DNA of 64,000 bases from Salinicoccus sp. YB14-2. GTDB taxonomy: Bacteria; Bacillota; Bacilli; Staphylococcales; Salinicoccaceae. This document shows positions 17,832 to 26,920 of the stretch, one piece after another. The stretch spans positions 492,938 to 556,937 of the forward strand of contig NZ_LFKO01000002.1 in assembly GCF_001265075.1 (NCBI RefSeq), in the 5' to 3' direction. A model generated the notes under the pieces. That model did no database searches. It saw nothing but the letters and a program-made list of their open reading frames with translations, and was not told the origin of the DNA. Positions within the stretch are counted from its first letter, which is position 1, and each line of letters starts with the position of its first letter. Both the position numbers and the translations under genes were made by a program.

Positions 17832-18233
17832 TCACCCGTGTTCCGGTACACCCTCTTCTTTCCTCGACAACATCTTCGAGATGATTGGAACTACAACTGC
17901 AAAAATCCAAAATTCAGAATTGGAAATGTTGAATATATTCGAATTTGGTTGACCGACAAAGATATTCATCGCAAAAATCACGGTTAGAGCTGTAGTAATC
18001 ATCATTGAATGTATAAAAGGACTCAGATTTCTTCCTTCAGGTTCCTCACGGCCTTTATATAGTCTGGATGCTATGAATGATCCAGCAAAAATATATAGTA
18101 TAAAAAGAGCTATCGGCCCAAACTGTAGATATCCATTAACCCATTCCAAGTGATGATAAAAATCTAAGATGATTGCATTCAGAACCGCAACGAATCCCAA
18201 TGCTCTCATAACAGAAATGCTGAGTTTATACAT
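17832..18233 (-). CDS. small membrane protein, four hydrophobic segments
   Basis: Not recognised. The 133-residue product has hydrophobic segments at about residues 6-26, 36-56, 74-93 and 107-125, with an acidic/basic loop (LYKGREEPEGRNLSP) between the second and third. ATG at 18233 is preceded by GAGGTGA, which overlaps the recO stop codon; the four-base gap implies translational coupling to recO. This pair of membrane genes after recO is not part of the Bacillus or S. aureus order as I know it. Confidence 0.8.
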   Translation of the reverse strand: MYKLSISVMRALGFVAVLNAIILDFYHHLEWVNGYLQFGPIALFILYIFAGSFIASRLYKGREEPEGRNLSPFIHSMMITTALTVIFAMNIFVGQPNSNIFNISNSEFWIFAVVVPIISKMLSRKEEGVPEHG

Positions 18234-18237
18234 AGAA

Positions 18238-18993
18238 TCACCTCTGTATGTCTTTTACAAGTTTTCTCGCTTTAAAATAAACACCCGCATATTCGTCATA
18301 GATCATCTCTATAAAATTGAGAAGTTCCCGGCCGTTTTCAGAGCTTGTTTTGACGGAATTAATCAAATCCAGTTTGACATTTTTCATGTATGCTGCGAGG
18401 TATATAATTCTGTTGCCGATATTTACCGACCGTTGAAGCGTTTCTTCATTCGCACAATAATCACAGATGACACTGTGATACATGAATGAATAATGACTGA
18501 ATGTGTTGTAGTCTCTGCTGCCGCAAAGTGCACATTCATCGACATTGATTTCGATACCGTATTGCGGCATCAACTTGATGGCAGCCAGTGCCGTGACGGC
18601 ATTTTTTTCATTTTCTTCCTTATTTTCAAGAAATCTGAAACATTTCATCAACAGTTCAAAGTTTTTTGGTGTCACATCTTCATCAGTTAATATCCTCGTA
18701 ACAAATTCCATTATATAGCTGCCGTAAGCAAAAACATCAAAATCATTATTGATACCTTTAAAATGTGAAATAACATCAACTTCGTTCAGAGTACCCATGC
18801 CCTTAAATCGGCTGTAGGTGAACAACGCCTCTTTAAAACCCTGTCTTAAAATAATAAACGGGCTTTTTGTTTTATTGAAACCACGTGCCATCAATGGCAC
18901 CATGACACCTTCTTCATTCAAAATAGTAATGATCCGGCTAGACTCGCTGTAGTTTGTCTGCCGGATCATGATACCTTTTTGCTGGTATATCAT
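18238..18993 (-). CDS. recO: DNA repair and recombination protein RecO
   Basis: RecO of 251 residues, which anneals DNA and loads RecA with RecR in the RecFOR pathway. The N-terminal OB fold (MIRQTNYSESSRIITILNEEGV), central helical bundle and a zinc site (CALC about residue 150, CDYC about residue 173) are visible. It follows era by eight bases, the conserved order. Confidence 0.94.
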   Translation of the reverse strand: MIYQQKGIMIRQTNYSESSRIITILNEEGVMVPLMARGFNKTKSPFIILRQGFKEALFTYSRFKGMGTLNEVDVISHFKGINNDFDVFAYGSYIMEFVTRILTDEDVTPKNFELLMKCFRFLENKEENEKNAVTALAAIKLMPQYGIEINVDECALCGSRDYNTFSHYSFMYHSVICDYCANEETLQRSVNIGNRIIYLAAYMKNVKLDLINSVKTSSENGRELLNFIEMIYDEYAGVYFKARKLVKDIQR

Positions 18994-19001
18994 CTCATCA
19001 C

Positions 19002-19907
19002 CTAGTATTCATCATCTTTGTATCCAAGTGACCTTATAAAATTGGATTTATTGCGCCAGTCTTTTTGTACTTTAACCCAAAGCTCAAGATAAACTTTGCT
19101 CCCCAGTAAATTTTCTATATCCTGTCTGGCAAGTTGCCCTATTTCTTTCAACATCTTACCGCCCTTGCCAATCACCATGCCTTTTTGGGATTCACGTTCT
19201 ACATAAATCACTGCCTGAACGTGGATTTTATCGCCTTTATCAGCTTTCATCTTTTCGACCTCAACACCGATGGCATGTGGTATTTCCTGACTTGTCAGAT
19301 GCAGTGCCTTTTCACGGATGAGCTCACTGACTATAAAATGTTCAGGATGGTCAGTCACCCGGTCTTCCGGATAGTACATCGGCCCTTCCGGCAGATAGTT
19401 TTCAATCACTTCAAGCAGTGTTTCCACGTTATTACCCTGAAGTGCGGAGATTGGTACAACATCACTGAATTCAAGCTTATCCTTGTAGACGTCTATCTGT
19501 TTCAAAAGGCCGTCCGGATGTACAAGATCTATTTTGTTCAGCACCAGAACAATCGGCGTTTTCGTATTTTTCAGCATGTCTATGATGTATTCATCACCCC
19601 TGCCTATTTCTTCTGCAGCATTGATGATGAACAGGATGACTTCAGTTTCCTTTAGTGTATTACGCGCAACCTTCATCATATGTTCACCCAGCTGATGTTT
19701 CGGCTTATGGATCCCTGGGGTATCGATGAATATCATCTGGGATTCTTTAGTTGTATAGACACCTTGAACTTTATTTCTTGTTGTCTGTGGTTTATCGGAC
19801 ATAATCGCAATCTTCTGTCCGAGCACTTTATTCATAAATGTGGATTTACCAACGTTAGGACGTCCTATTATACTGATAAATCCGGATTTAAACTTATCTT
19901 CTGACAT
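19002..19907 (-). CDS. era: GTPase Era
   Basis: Ribosome-assembly GTPase that binds the 3' end of 16S rRNA. G1 is GRPNVGKST (residues 16-24), G2 lies in TTRNKVQG, G3 is DTPG and G4 is NKID. The C-terminal KH domain contains [25 protein letters not shown]. Length 301 is standard. The start codon overlaps the cdd stop in a TAATG junction. Confidence 0.97.
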   Translation of the reverse strand: MSEDKFKSGFISIIGRPNVGKSTFMNKVLGQKIAIMSDKPQTTRNKVQGVYTTKESQMIFIDTPGIHKPKHQLGEHMMKVARNTLKETEVILFIINAAEEIGRGDEYIIDMLKNTKTPIVLVLNKIDLVHPDGLLKQIDVYKDKLEFSDVVPISALQGNNVETLLEVIENYLPEGPMYYPEDRVTDHPEHFIVSELIREKALHLTSQEIPHAIGVEVEKMKADKGDKIHVQAVIYVERESQKGMVIGKGGKMLKEIGQLARQDIENLLGSKVYLELWVKVQKDWRNKSNFIRSLGYKDDEY

Positions 19908-20314
19908 TAATCCATATCCTTCCCTGAAAAACCGAGCGGTAATAAATCATCTACAGTACGTTTGATGACTTCTCCCGATTTACTTGTTAAATAAACAGGC
20001 ATATCATCATCACACAGTTCTTTCATAACCTGACGGCAGACACCGCAAGGACTGGCCGGTCCATCTGCATCAGTGACGACGACAATCGCCTTGAATTTCG
20101 TAATGTTGTTTGAGTAAGCACTGACCAAAGCGCTCCGCTCTGCACAAATTGTTGCCGGATACGCTGCATTCTCTATGTTGGCGCCATAAATGTATTCGTC
20201 GTCTTCTGTTACAAGAAGCGCACCGACGTTAAATTTTGAATACGGTGTGTAGGCCCGACTCTGTGCTTCAATCACTTCATCCAACCATTCATCTTTAAAA
20301 ATTCCATCATTCAT
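19907..20314 (-). CDS. cdd: cytidine deaminase
   Basis: Deaminates cytidine and deoxycytidine to uridine forms in pyrimidine salvage. The zinc site is visible as CAERSAL and PCGVCRQVM, with the catalytic glutamate in the first motif; substrate-binding FNVGALL precedes it. ATG at 20314 ([11 protein letters not shown]) follows TAGGAG by ten bases; a TTG ten codons upstream is rejected because it lies inside dgkA. The 135-residue length fits homotetrameric CDAs. Confidence 0.95.
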   Translation of the reverse strand: MNDGIFKDEWLDEVIEAQSRAYTPYSKFNVGALLVTEDDEYIYGANIENAAYPATICAERSALVSAYSNNITKFKAIVVVTDADGPASPCGVCRQVMKELCDDDMPVYLTSKSGEVIKRTVDDLLPLGFSGKDMD

Positions 20315-20327
20315 ATATGACACTCTC

Positions 20328-20675
20328 CTAAGTGAATAACTCAATTAATTTTGGTCCAAAAATAATCAGTCCTGTAATGACTGCATAAAATGCTGACAGC
20401 AGTACGGCGAGAGCTGAGGTGTCTTTGGCATACTTTGCCAGCTCGTGATAATCATCTGTCACAAGATCGACAGTGTACTCGACACTGGTATTGATGATTT
20501 CAGTTATCAGCACAATGAAAATTGCACTGATGATAAACAGCCATTCCACTGAACTCAGGTCAAATAAAAACCCCATCACCATAACAGCCAGCGCTATCAT
20601 CAGATGCACGGCAAAATGATAATCTTTTTCAAATAGCGCTTTGATACCTGCAAACGCGTATTTAAACCGTTTCAT
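20328..20675 (-). CDS. dgkA: undecaprenol kinase / diacylglycerol kinase family
   Basis: Small integral membrane kinase of 115 residues with three membrane helices. The family motif EIINTSVEYTVDLV (residues about 60-73) carries the catalytic glutamates, and KDTSALAVLLSA follows. In Gram-positives this enzyme phosphorylates undecaprenol for cell-wall carrier recycling. It sits between ybeY (two-base gap) and cdd. Confidence 0.93.
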   Translation of the reverse strand: MKRFKYAFAGIKALFEKDYHFAVHLMIALAVMVMGFLFDLSSVEWLFIISAIFIVLITEIINTSVEYTVDLVTDDYHELAKYAKDTSALAVLLSAFYAVITGLIIFGPKLIELFT

Positions 20676-20677
20676 CG

Positions 20678-21142
20678 CTACTCATCTCTTGTTACACCAA
20701 ACGCATCCAATATCTCATCCTGTGTCTGGTTCATCTCTTTTTCATCTGCATCATCCATATGATCATACCCCAGTAAATGTAAAAAACCGTGAAGGGATAA
20801 AAATAATAATTCACGGCGGTAACTATGTCCGTATTCCTCTGCCTGTTCTTTGGCGCGATCTGTGGATATGATGATGTCACCGAGCGTTCTCGGGGCATCT
20901 TCATGAATCAGATTGAATTCGTCATCCTCCATTGCAAATGAAATGACATCCGTCACTTCATTTTTATCCCTGTATTGGTGATTGATATCACGGATGGATT
21001 CACTGTCCACAAAGGACACACTGATTTCAGCATCGGATGCAGCTTGCAATTTTTCATATGCAAAATTCAGTAACCGGTTAATCTCGTTCTGTTCATCACT
21101 TGATGTGTAACCCTCATCATCTATAAAATCGACTGATAGCAT
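20678..21142 (-). CDS. ybeY: endoribonuclease YbeY
   Basis: Zinc-dependent RNase of 16S rRNA maturation and ribosome quality control, 154 residues. The three-histidine metal motif HGFLHLLGYDH is at about residue 116, and the TDVISFAMED segment precedes it. It lies between phoH and dgkA. No gene for the 7TM-HD phosphodiesterase PgpH (YqfF) is found between phoH and ybeY, unlike in B. subtilis. Confidence 0.95.
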   Translation of the reverse strand: MLSVDFIDDEGYTSSDEQNEINRLLNFAYEKLQAASDAEISVSFVDSESIRDINHQYRDKNEVTDVISFAMEDDEFNLIHEDAPRTLGDIIISTDRAKEQAEEYGHSYRRELLFLSLHGFLHLLGYDHMDDADEKEMNQTQDEILDAFGVTRDE

Positions 21143-21151
21143 GGTGCACCT

Positions 21152-22090
21152 CTATTCATATGCTTTAATTATTTTTGAAACAAGCGGGTGTCTGACCACG
21201 TCAGTTTCATCCATTCTATTAACCGCAATCCCTTTTACTTTTTCAAGCCTTCTCACAGATTCAATCAGACCGCTCTTTGAAGAACCGGGCAGATCAATTT
21301 GAGTTTCATCTCCCGTAACTACCATTTTCGATCCGAAGCCGAGACGAGTCAAAAACATTTTCATCTGCATCTCTGTAGTATTCTGGGCTTCATCCAGAAT
21401 ACAAAAGGCATCATTCAGAGTACGCCCCCGCATGTAGGCAAGCGGTGCCACTTCGATTACGCCTCGCTCAATCAGGCGGTCTGTCTGTTCTGTACCGAGT
21501 ACTGTGTGCAGTCCGTCATAAAGAGGTCTTAAATATGGGTCGACTTTTTCTTTCAAATCGCCGGGAAGGAATCCTAAATTTTCACCGGCTTCCACAGCAG
21601 GACGCGTCAGAACAATTCTCTTCACCTGACCGTCACGCAGCATCTGGCACGCAAGTACGACAGCAAGAAAAGTTTTCCCTGTACCTGCCGGTCCGATGCC
21701 GAAAGTCAGGTCATGTCGTCTTATATTTTCGATATATATTCTCTGTCCGGTGGTTTTTGCACGGATGCCTTTGCCTTTCGTATCTTTGGCAATCACTTCA
21801 TTATATAGATCTAACAAATATTCAATCGTGCCATTTTTAGCCATGCTTGATGCAGATTGAACATCTCTTAAGTTTATTTTCATCCCTCGCTGGATGATTT
21901 TCAGCAGATGAATGAGCACATCTTCTGCGAGTTCAACATTGTCATCATCCGATCCACCTACTGTAATTTCATTTCCCAGCGTGTGAATCGTAACGTCGAA
22001 CTCATCTTCTAAATATGTGATATGCGCATCATTTGCCCCGATGAGTGCCTGAGCCTCTTCGAGACTATCTATACTTATTATGTTAGGCAT
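21152..22090 (-). CDS. phoH: PhoH-family ATPase
   Basis: P-loop ATPase of 312 residues related to RNA helicase domain 1, often fused or linked to RNA metabolism genes. An N-terminal KH-like region (about residues 10-100) precedes the ATPase core: Walker A GPAGTGKTFLAV, Walker B FCILDEAQNTT, and VTGDETQIDLP. It is the first gene of the operon running through ybeY, dgkA, cdd, era and recO. RBS AAAGGGG. The exact cellular role is not known. Confidence 0.94.
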   Translation of the reverse strand: MPNIISIDSLEEAQALIGANDAHITYLEDEFDVTIHTLGNEITVGGSDDDNVELAEDVLIHLLKIIQRGMKINLRDVQSASSMAKNGTIEYLLDLYNEVIAKDTKGKGIRAKTTGQRIYIENIRRHDLTFGIGPAGTGKTFLAVVLACQMLRDGQVKRIVLTRPAVEAGENLGFLPGDLKEKVDPYLRPLYDGLHTVLGTEQTDRLIERGVIEVAPLAYMRGRTLNDAFCILDEAQNTTEMQMKMFLTRLGFGSKMVVTGDETQIDLPGSSKSGLIESVRRLEKVKGIAVNRMDETDVVRHPLVSKIIKAYE

Positions 22091-22240
22091 TTAGAAACCC
22101 CTTTAAATTATATTGTAATTACATTAAATTTACCATTATCAAAACCTGACTGCAATGATTTCGTAAGGTTCTTTCCTCTTTTAATTTGGCCGCACAGCTG
22201 TATAATTGACAAATAAAGTACATGTGCCTTTCAAAGGCAG

Positions 22241-22272
22241 AAAAGGGGCGCGATGGTGTCTGCGCCACTTTT
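22241..22272 (-). terminator. probable terminator of the SGNH hydrolase gene
   Basis: Stem AAAAGGGGCGC (22241-22251) with GCGCCACTTTT (22262-22272), one internal mismatch and a ten-base loop, just after the hydrolase stop. The rest of the 22091-22278 gap is AT-rich upstream sequence of phoH; a small hairpin GCCTTTCAAAGGC lies at 22226-22238. Confidence 0.55.
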
Positions 22273-22278
22273 CAAAAT

Positions 22279-23016
22279 TCATTTTTTATCTATGACTTTT
22301 ATTAAAGTGTTTGCGATAGTTCTCATTCCCTGAACATCAGGATGCACGCCAACGCCTGAATAAGAAGGGATTAAAACATTTTCTATCCCTAAAGTGGAAG
22401 TGACTTCTTCCATAATCGATGCATAATCACGTTTCAATAAACTGCTTTGGACATTTATAATTCTTATCGATGGATTCCAATACTGCAAATCACTCATCAG
22501 TTTTGAATAAGCACCACCAAAAGTGTCTAAATCACTTTTAGTCCAGTCGCTGTATTTAACAGTGCCTATCGGCGAGTTTTTACTGCTGTCATTTGTACCG
22601 CCAAAGACAATGATTACATCCGGTTTTAATTCAAGAACATTATCTTTTCCCATCGTTTTATCAAATCTGTTTATGAAACTTCTGTAACTCTCATCTTCAC
22701 CATTACCGGTTTTATTACATATAGTCGAACCGCTCCAGCTGTCGTTGGTCATCAGTTTATTACCGGTTTGCATCAAGAATAAATGCCACCATGTTTGATT
22801 AACATTAAGTACTTCAGTTCCTTTGCTTGCAGCATCTGAATACCAGAACTTCGCATTCGGTGGTATCCATCCTTTAAATGTTGAAATTGAGTCTCCTAAA
22901 AAACTGATGTTTAATGGCCTTGATTGAGGGTTATTTGTAATAATCTCAAATTCGTTTTTAATCAACTTTTTATCATTCTTTACAAAACTGCTGATTAGAC
23001 GACTTAATTTCATCAC
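22279..23016 (-). CDS. SGNH/GDSL hydrolase
   Basis: Serine esterase/lipase-fold enzyme of 245 residues. Block I is FLGDSIST with the nucleophile serine (about residue 44), block II has the glycine in WSGST, block III is FGGTND with the oxyanion asparagine, and block V carries the catalytic histidine in GVHPDVQG. No signal peptide or membrane segment is present; the N-terminus is basic and short, so it is probably cytoplasmic. The substrate is unknown; carbohydrate or acyl esterases of this type resemble it. It has its own terminator and breaks the usual phoH-floA order. Confidence 0.88.
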   Translation of the reverse strand: MMKLSRLISSFVKNDKKLIKNEFEIITNNPQSRPLNISFLGDSISTFKGWIPPNAKFWYSDAASKGTEVLNVNQTWWHLFLMQTGNKLMTNDSWSGSTICNKTGNGEDESYRSFINRFDKTMGKDNVLELKPDVIIVFGGTNDSSKNSPIGTVKYSDWTKSDLDTFGGAYSKLMSDLQYWNPSIRIINVQSSLLKRDYASIMEEVTSTLGIENVLIPSYSGVGVHPDVQGMRTIANTLIKVIDKK

Positions 23017-23093
23017 TTCACTCCTTTTTATTCAAAATCATATCATAAATTAAAAAAAGACGGACAAATATAATTCTTGTCCGTCCTTCCTAT

Positions 23094-24965
23094 TTATATC
23101 TGTTCTTTTCTTTTCAAAAGTCCTAAAAGAATCGCACTGACAATCGCACCGACAAGCAGTGCCAGCAGGAACATCAGTACATTATCACCAACACCGACTA
23201 CGAAGATACCACCGTGCGGAGCTGGTATTGTCGCACCGAGTCCAAGCGCCATCGCACCAGCAACTGCCGAACCTACCATCATCGAAGGTATGACACGCAA
23301 CGGGTCTGCTGCAGCAAAAGGTATTGCCCCTTCAGTTATGAACGAAAGCCCCATCACCAGGTTTGTCGGTCCGGATGAACGTTCTACAGGAGTAAACTTG
23401 TTTCTGAATACCACTGTAGCAAGTGCAATCGAGAGTGGCGGCACCATTCCACCTATCATGGCAGCTGTGATCGGTTCAGGATTTCCTGCTGTCAGTGTCG
23501 CAATACTGAACGCATACGCCGCCTTGTTAATCGGACCGCCCATATCAATCGCCATCATACCACCGAGAATCGCTCCAAGTATGACGATATTTGTGCCGCT
23601 CAGGTTTTCTAGGAATGAATTGAGTGCTTCATTCAAAGCTGTCGCAGGCGGATCGACGATATAATACATGATGACACCAGTTAAAAATACACCGAGTAAA
23701 GGATATATCAATACCGGTTTGATTCCGTCGAGTGCCTGAGGAAGATTTTCCGTCACCTTTTTAATTCCAATCATCAAATACCCGGCAAGAAAACCCGCAA
23801 TAAGACCGCCCAAGAAGCCGGAGCCCATCGTTGCAGCCATAAGACCGCCGACCATGCCCGGTGCAAATCCCGGCCTGTCTGCAATGCTCATCGCTATGAA
23901 ACCGGCGAGTATAGGAACCATCAGTTCAAATGCATTGCTTCCTATGAAGTTAATCATCTCAGCTATCGGACTGTAATCTGCATGATCCGGATTTGCGGAT
24001 TCTATGCCCCAAAAAAAGCTGATTGCAATCAGTATACCGCCGGCCACAACGAATGGCAGCATATTGGAAACACCATTCATCAAGTGTTTATAGATTGACG
24101 GCATTCCTTTAGATGAACTGCTCTGAGTGCTGCTGCCACCTGAACCTTCATATACGTCACCCTGCTCATCGAGAGTGGACCGAATGAGTTCTTCCGGTCG
24201 TTTAATCCCATCTGATACCGGCACTTCCAAAAGTCGTTTTCCGTTAAAACGGTCCATTTCCACTTTAGTGTCGGCAGCTACTATTACGCCTGAAGCATTC
24301 TTTATATCCGCTTCACTTAAAGGATTCTTCACACCGCCGGAACCGTTCGTCTCCACCTTGATATCCACATTCATTTCTTTAGCCTTATTTTTCAGTGCAT
24401 CCGCTGCCATATAAGTATGTGCTATACCCGTAGGACAGGCTGTGACTGCAATAATATATGCCTTGTCTTCATTGTTAACGACAGTTTCAGCCGTCTCTTC
24501 TGACGGTTCTGATTCATCATAATGATCAATGGTATTTAACACTTCATCAGCATTCTGTGCCTTTAACAGACGTTCCTTTGCTTCAGGATTCATCAATATG
24601 CCTGAAAGTTTCGCCAGAGCATCCAGATGTGTCGTCGACTGGCCGTCCGGGGCAGCAATCATAAAGAACAGGTGTGCATTCTGCCCGTCCAACGAATCGT
24701 AATCAATCCCCTCTTCACTGCGTCCGAACATTATGGCAGGCTTTTTAACTTCCTTGGTCTGGGCATGCGGTATGGCGATGCCGTCACCTACACCGGTAGT
24801 ACTCTGCGACTCCCTTTTTTGAATGGCCGACTCAAATTTGTCCGCATCGGTAATTATACCGGCGCTGTCCAGTTCACTGACGAGTTCCTTTATCACACTG
24901 TCCTTATCTTTCGCTTCAATATTCATCTTAATGGTGTCTTTAGTAAGCAGTTCTGTAATTCTCAT
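23094..24965 (-). CDS. fruA: PTS fructose transporter subunit IIABC
   Basis: Imports fructose and phosphorylates it to fructose 1-phosphate. A single 623-residue chain has domains in the order IIA (about 1-150, active histidine in GIAIPHAQT), IIB (about 170-270, phosphocysteine in TACPTGIAHTYMAADAL) and IIC (about 290-620, eight or more membrane segments, PEPITAAMIGGMVPP). ATG at 24965 is used; a GTG three codons upstream lies in the GGGGTG ribosome binding site. It is the last gene of fruR-fruK-fruA, 14 bases after fruK. Confidence 0.95.
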   Translation of the reverse strand: MRITELLTKDTIKMNIEAKDKDSVIKELVSELDSAGIITDADKFESAIQKRESQSTTGVGDGIAIPHAQTKEVKKPAIMFGRSEEGIDYDSLDGQNAHLFFMIAAPDGQSTTHLDALAKLSGILMNPEAKERLLKAQNADEVLNTIDHYDESEPSEETAETVVNNEDKAYIIAVTACPTGIAHTYMAADALKNKAKEMNVDIKVETNGSGGVKNPLSEADIKNASGVIVAADTKVEMDRFNGKRLLEVPVSDGIKRPEELIRSTLDEQGDVYEGSGGSSTQSSSSKGMPSIYKHLMNGVSNMLPFVVAGGILIAISFFWGIESANPDHADYSPIAEMINFIGSNAFELMVPILAGFIAMSIADRPGFAPGMVGGLMAATMGSGFLGGLIAGFLAGYLMIGIKKVTENLPQALDGIKPVLIYPLLGVFLTGVIMYYIVDPPATALNEALNSFLENLSGTNIVILGAILGGMMAIDMGGPINKAAYAFSIATLTAGNPEPITAAMIGGMVPPLSIALATVVFRNKFTPVERSSGPTNLVMGLSFITEGAIPFAAADPLRVIPSMMVGSAVAGAMALGLGATIPAPHGGIFVVGVGDNVLMFLLALLVGAIVSAILLGLLKRKEQI

Positions 24966-24979
24966 ATATTTCACCCCGA

Positions 24980-25882
24980 TTAAATTTTTTCGATCTTCAC
25001 TTTATCCAATAAAGAAATAATATCCTGACGTGATGCGAGATCACTGTTATAAGCTGTGGCACTCCCTGCAGCAACCGCGTACTTCACTTGTTCTGTAACA
25101 CCTTTACCATGCTGACTGATAAAACCGGCAACTGTTGAATCTCCTGCACCGACCGAATTAACCAGTTTCCCATCGGGTGCTGTAAGTTTCATCGCACCTT
25201 CACGATTAACAAACATCGCACCCTCACCGCCAAGCGTGACCAGTACATTTTTTGCACCTCTCTCCATTAACAACTCAGCTGCTTTCCTTATATCGTCTGA
25301 AGATTTCAATGGCTCTCTGGAGATCTGTTCAAGCTCAAATAGATTGGGTTTGACAAGGTAAGGCTCAAAAGGCAATGTCGAGGTCAATTTTTCACCTTCT
25401 GAATCTATTGAAAAAGGTATCCCATTTTCATATAACTTTGATGCAAGCCTTTTATAGGCATCTTTATGATCGCCGGGTACGCTGCCCGCAAAAATTACGT
25501 GGTCATCTGTCTTCAACCGTGATAATTTATTTTCTAAAGAGTTGAAATTCTCTTCCGAAATTTCAGGACCGTCAGCATTTATTTCAGATTCCAGCGAGGT
25601 TTTAAGCTTTACATTGATTCTTGTATCTCCTGAAACTTCTATGAAATCATGTATTATATCCCTCTTATCAAGTTCGGTTTTAATATAATCACCGGTAAAA
25701 CCGCCTGTAAATCCCAATACGGTACTTTCGGCATCCAGCTCTTTTAAAATTCTTGAAACATTAATGCCTTTCCCTCCCGGGTATTTTTCAGTCAAAGTCG
25801 TCCGGTTTAATTCACCCTCCTTAAACGCCTCAAGCTTCATAATATAATCCACCGATGGATTAAAAGTTACCGTATATATCAT
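24980..25882 (-). CDS. fruK: 1-phosphofructokinase
   Basis: PfkB-family kinase that converts fructose 1-phosphate to fructose 1,6-bisphosphate, the next step after FruA. Signatures are TFNPSVDYIM at the N-terminus, GGKGINVSRIL (about residue 38) and the C-terminal anion hole VNSVGAGDSTVAGF with the catalytic aspartate. Length 300 is typical. It starts directly after the fruR stop (adjacent codons), so the two are coupled. Confidence 0.95.
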   Translation of the reverse strand: MIYTVTFNPSVDYIMKLEAFKEGELNRTTLTEKYPGGKGINVSRILKELDAESTVLGFTGGFTGDYIKTELDKRDIIHDFIEVSGDTRINVKLKTSLESEINADGPEISEENFNSLENKLSRLKTDDHVIFAGSVPGDHKDAYKRLASKLYENGIPFSIDSEGEKLTSTLPFEPYLVKPNLFELEQISREPLKSSDDIRKAAELLMERGAKNVLVTLGGEGAMFVNREGAMKLTAPDGKLVNSVGAGDSTVAGFISQHGKGVTEQVKYAVAAGSATAYNSDLASRQDIISLLDKVKIEKI

Positions 25883-26641
25883 TTACACCTCTCCAATCAC
25901 GATCGTTTCGGTTTTTATTTCTTTAATAATTTCTGATTTTAAATCATTTGTAATCAGAACTGCATCACCGAGTCCTGCAAATTTGACAAAAGCCGTCTTA
26001 TAAAATTTTGAACCATCACCCAATACATATTTCGCTTTCGACTGCTTCAAAGCTGTCCGTTTGATTGCCGCTTCCTCCGCGTCCGGAGTTGAATAACCAT
26101 GTGTTGTATCAATACCGTTCGTCCCGATAAAACATTTGTCAAAAGACAGACTGTTCAGTTTGTCAACGGCTTCGGTTCCGATAATTGCATATGTCGTCGG
26201 TTTCACTTTACCACCCAGCAAATATACAAGGTGACCGTCCCTGACCAGTGAACTGATCAAAGTAACACTGTTAGTCACAATCGTTAAATTCTTTTTATTG
26301 ATGAAAGGAAGCATTTCATATGTACTTGTCCCAGCATCGATGAAAAGTGTGTCACCATCTTCAATCAGCGAAGCAGCAGTTTTTGCAATTTGGATTTTAT
26401 CCTTTAAATTCCTTATTGCCTTATCTGTATAGCTTGCTTCCTCCTCTATGCGGTCAATCGTCGCCCCGCCATGGATACGCGAAAGCAGCCCTTCATCCTC
26501 CAGATGTGTCAGATCACGGCGGATCGTTGCACTGCTCGTGCCGGTCATTTTTACAAAGTCACTGATGGTACCGTTACCATGTTCATTCAAAAAATTTAAA
26601 ATCAGTTCATATCTTTGAGTCGTTATCATATCCATCACCAT
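25883..26641 (-). CDS. fruR: DeoR-family transcriptional regulator of the fructose operon
   Basis: DeoR-type repressor with an N-terminal HTH (YELILNFLNEHGNGTISDFVKMTG, recognition helix SSATIRRDLTHLEDEG) and a sugar-phosphate sensing C-terminal domain (TLFIDAGTSTYEMLP, IVTNS, CFIGTNGID). It probably responds to fructose 1-phosphate and controls its own operon. The first ATG is at 26641 (252 residues) but it lacks a clear ribosome binding site; ATG at 26629 (MITTQRYELI) has a GGTG upstream and matches the family start better. Four phased operator repeats lie just upstream. Confidence 0.92.
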   Translation of the reverse strand: MVMDMITTQRYELILNFLNEHGNGTISDFVKMTGTSSATIRRDLTHLEDEGLLSRIHGGATIDRIEEEASYTDKAIRNLKDKIQIAKTAASLIEDGDTLFIDAGTSTYEMLPFINKKNLTIVTNSVTLISSLVRDGHLVYLLGGKVKPTTYAIIGTEAVDKLNSLSFDKCFIGTNGIDTTHGYSTPDAEEAAIKRTALKQSKAKYVLGDGSKFYKTAFVKFAGLGDAVLITNDLKSEIIKEIKTETIVIGEV

Positions 26642-26660
26642 CTATAGGATAATACACCTA

Positions 26661-26700
26661 TCAATCAATTTCAATCATAATCAATCATTTTCAATCAAAA
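26661..26700 (-). promoter_or_regulatory. four tandem 10-bp FruR operator repeats
   Basis: Four contiguous 10-base units with consensus TCAATCAWTT (plus strand) start at 26661, 26671, 26681 and 26691. The TCAATCA core is unbroken in all four. One repeat per helical turn puts the same face of DNA toward the protein, as expected for a DeoR-family oligomer. They lie 20-60 bases upstream of the fruR start, next to a TATTAT (26649-26654). Confidence 0.8.
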
Positions 26701-26718
26701 AATAAAAAGACCAGGCAG

Positions 26719-26752
26719 AAGATAACTTGCAAAACATTAATGTCAAATGTTT
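26719..26752 (-). promoter_or_regulatory. candidate upstream fru promoter inside an inverted repeat
   Basis: On the minus strand TTGACA (26741-26746) is followed after 16 bases by TATCTT (26719-26724). The -35 is covered by an inverted repeat AAACATT (26732-26738) / AATGTTT (26746-26752). If used, the four FruR repeats would lie in the 5' leader. The remainder of 26753-26896 is AT-rich with a small AGGTCAA/TTGACCT hairpin at 26865-26885 and no gene. Confidence 0.4.
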
Positions 26753-26896
26753 GTCTCTCTGATAATCAACTCCATATTCAAAGATAGTAAATATCGAAGG
26801 ATATATATATTTCTACACTTGTAAATATACTGATGCCCGATGATTAAAAATTTTTCATAATATAAGGTCAACCTTTTATTGACCTACAGGCATTAA

Positions 26897-26920
26897 AAAA
26901 GAACCGCAAACGGTTCTTTT
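26897..26920 (-). terminator. terminator of the YwiC-like gene
   Basis: Perfect 10-bp stem AAAAGAACCG / CGGTTCTTTT with a CAAA loop, followed on the minus strand by more T residues. Confidence 0.88.

Noticed and set aside
26821-26890. Structured RNA with AGGTCAA/TTGACCT hairpin and outer ATGCC/GGCAT pairing
   Set aside because: The stems are short (5-7 bp) and AT-rich sequence gives such pairs easily; no promoter or terminator pair supports a small RNA.
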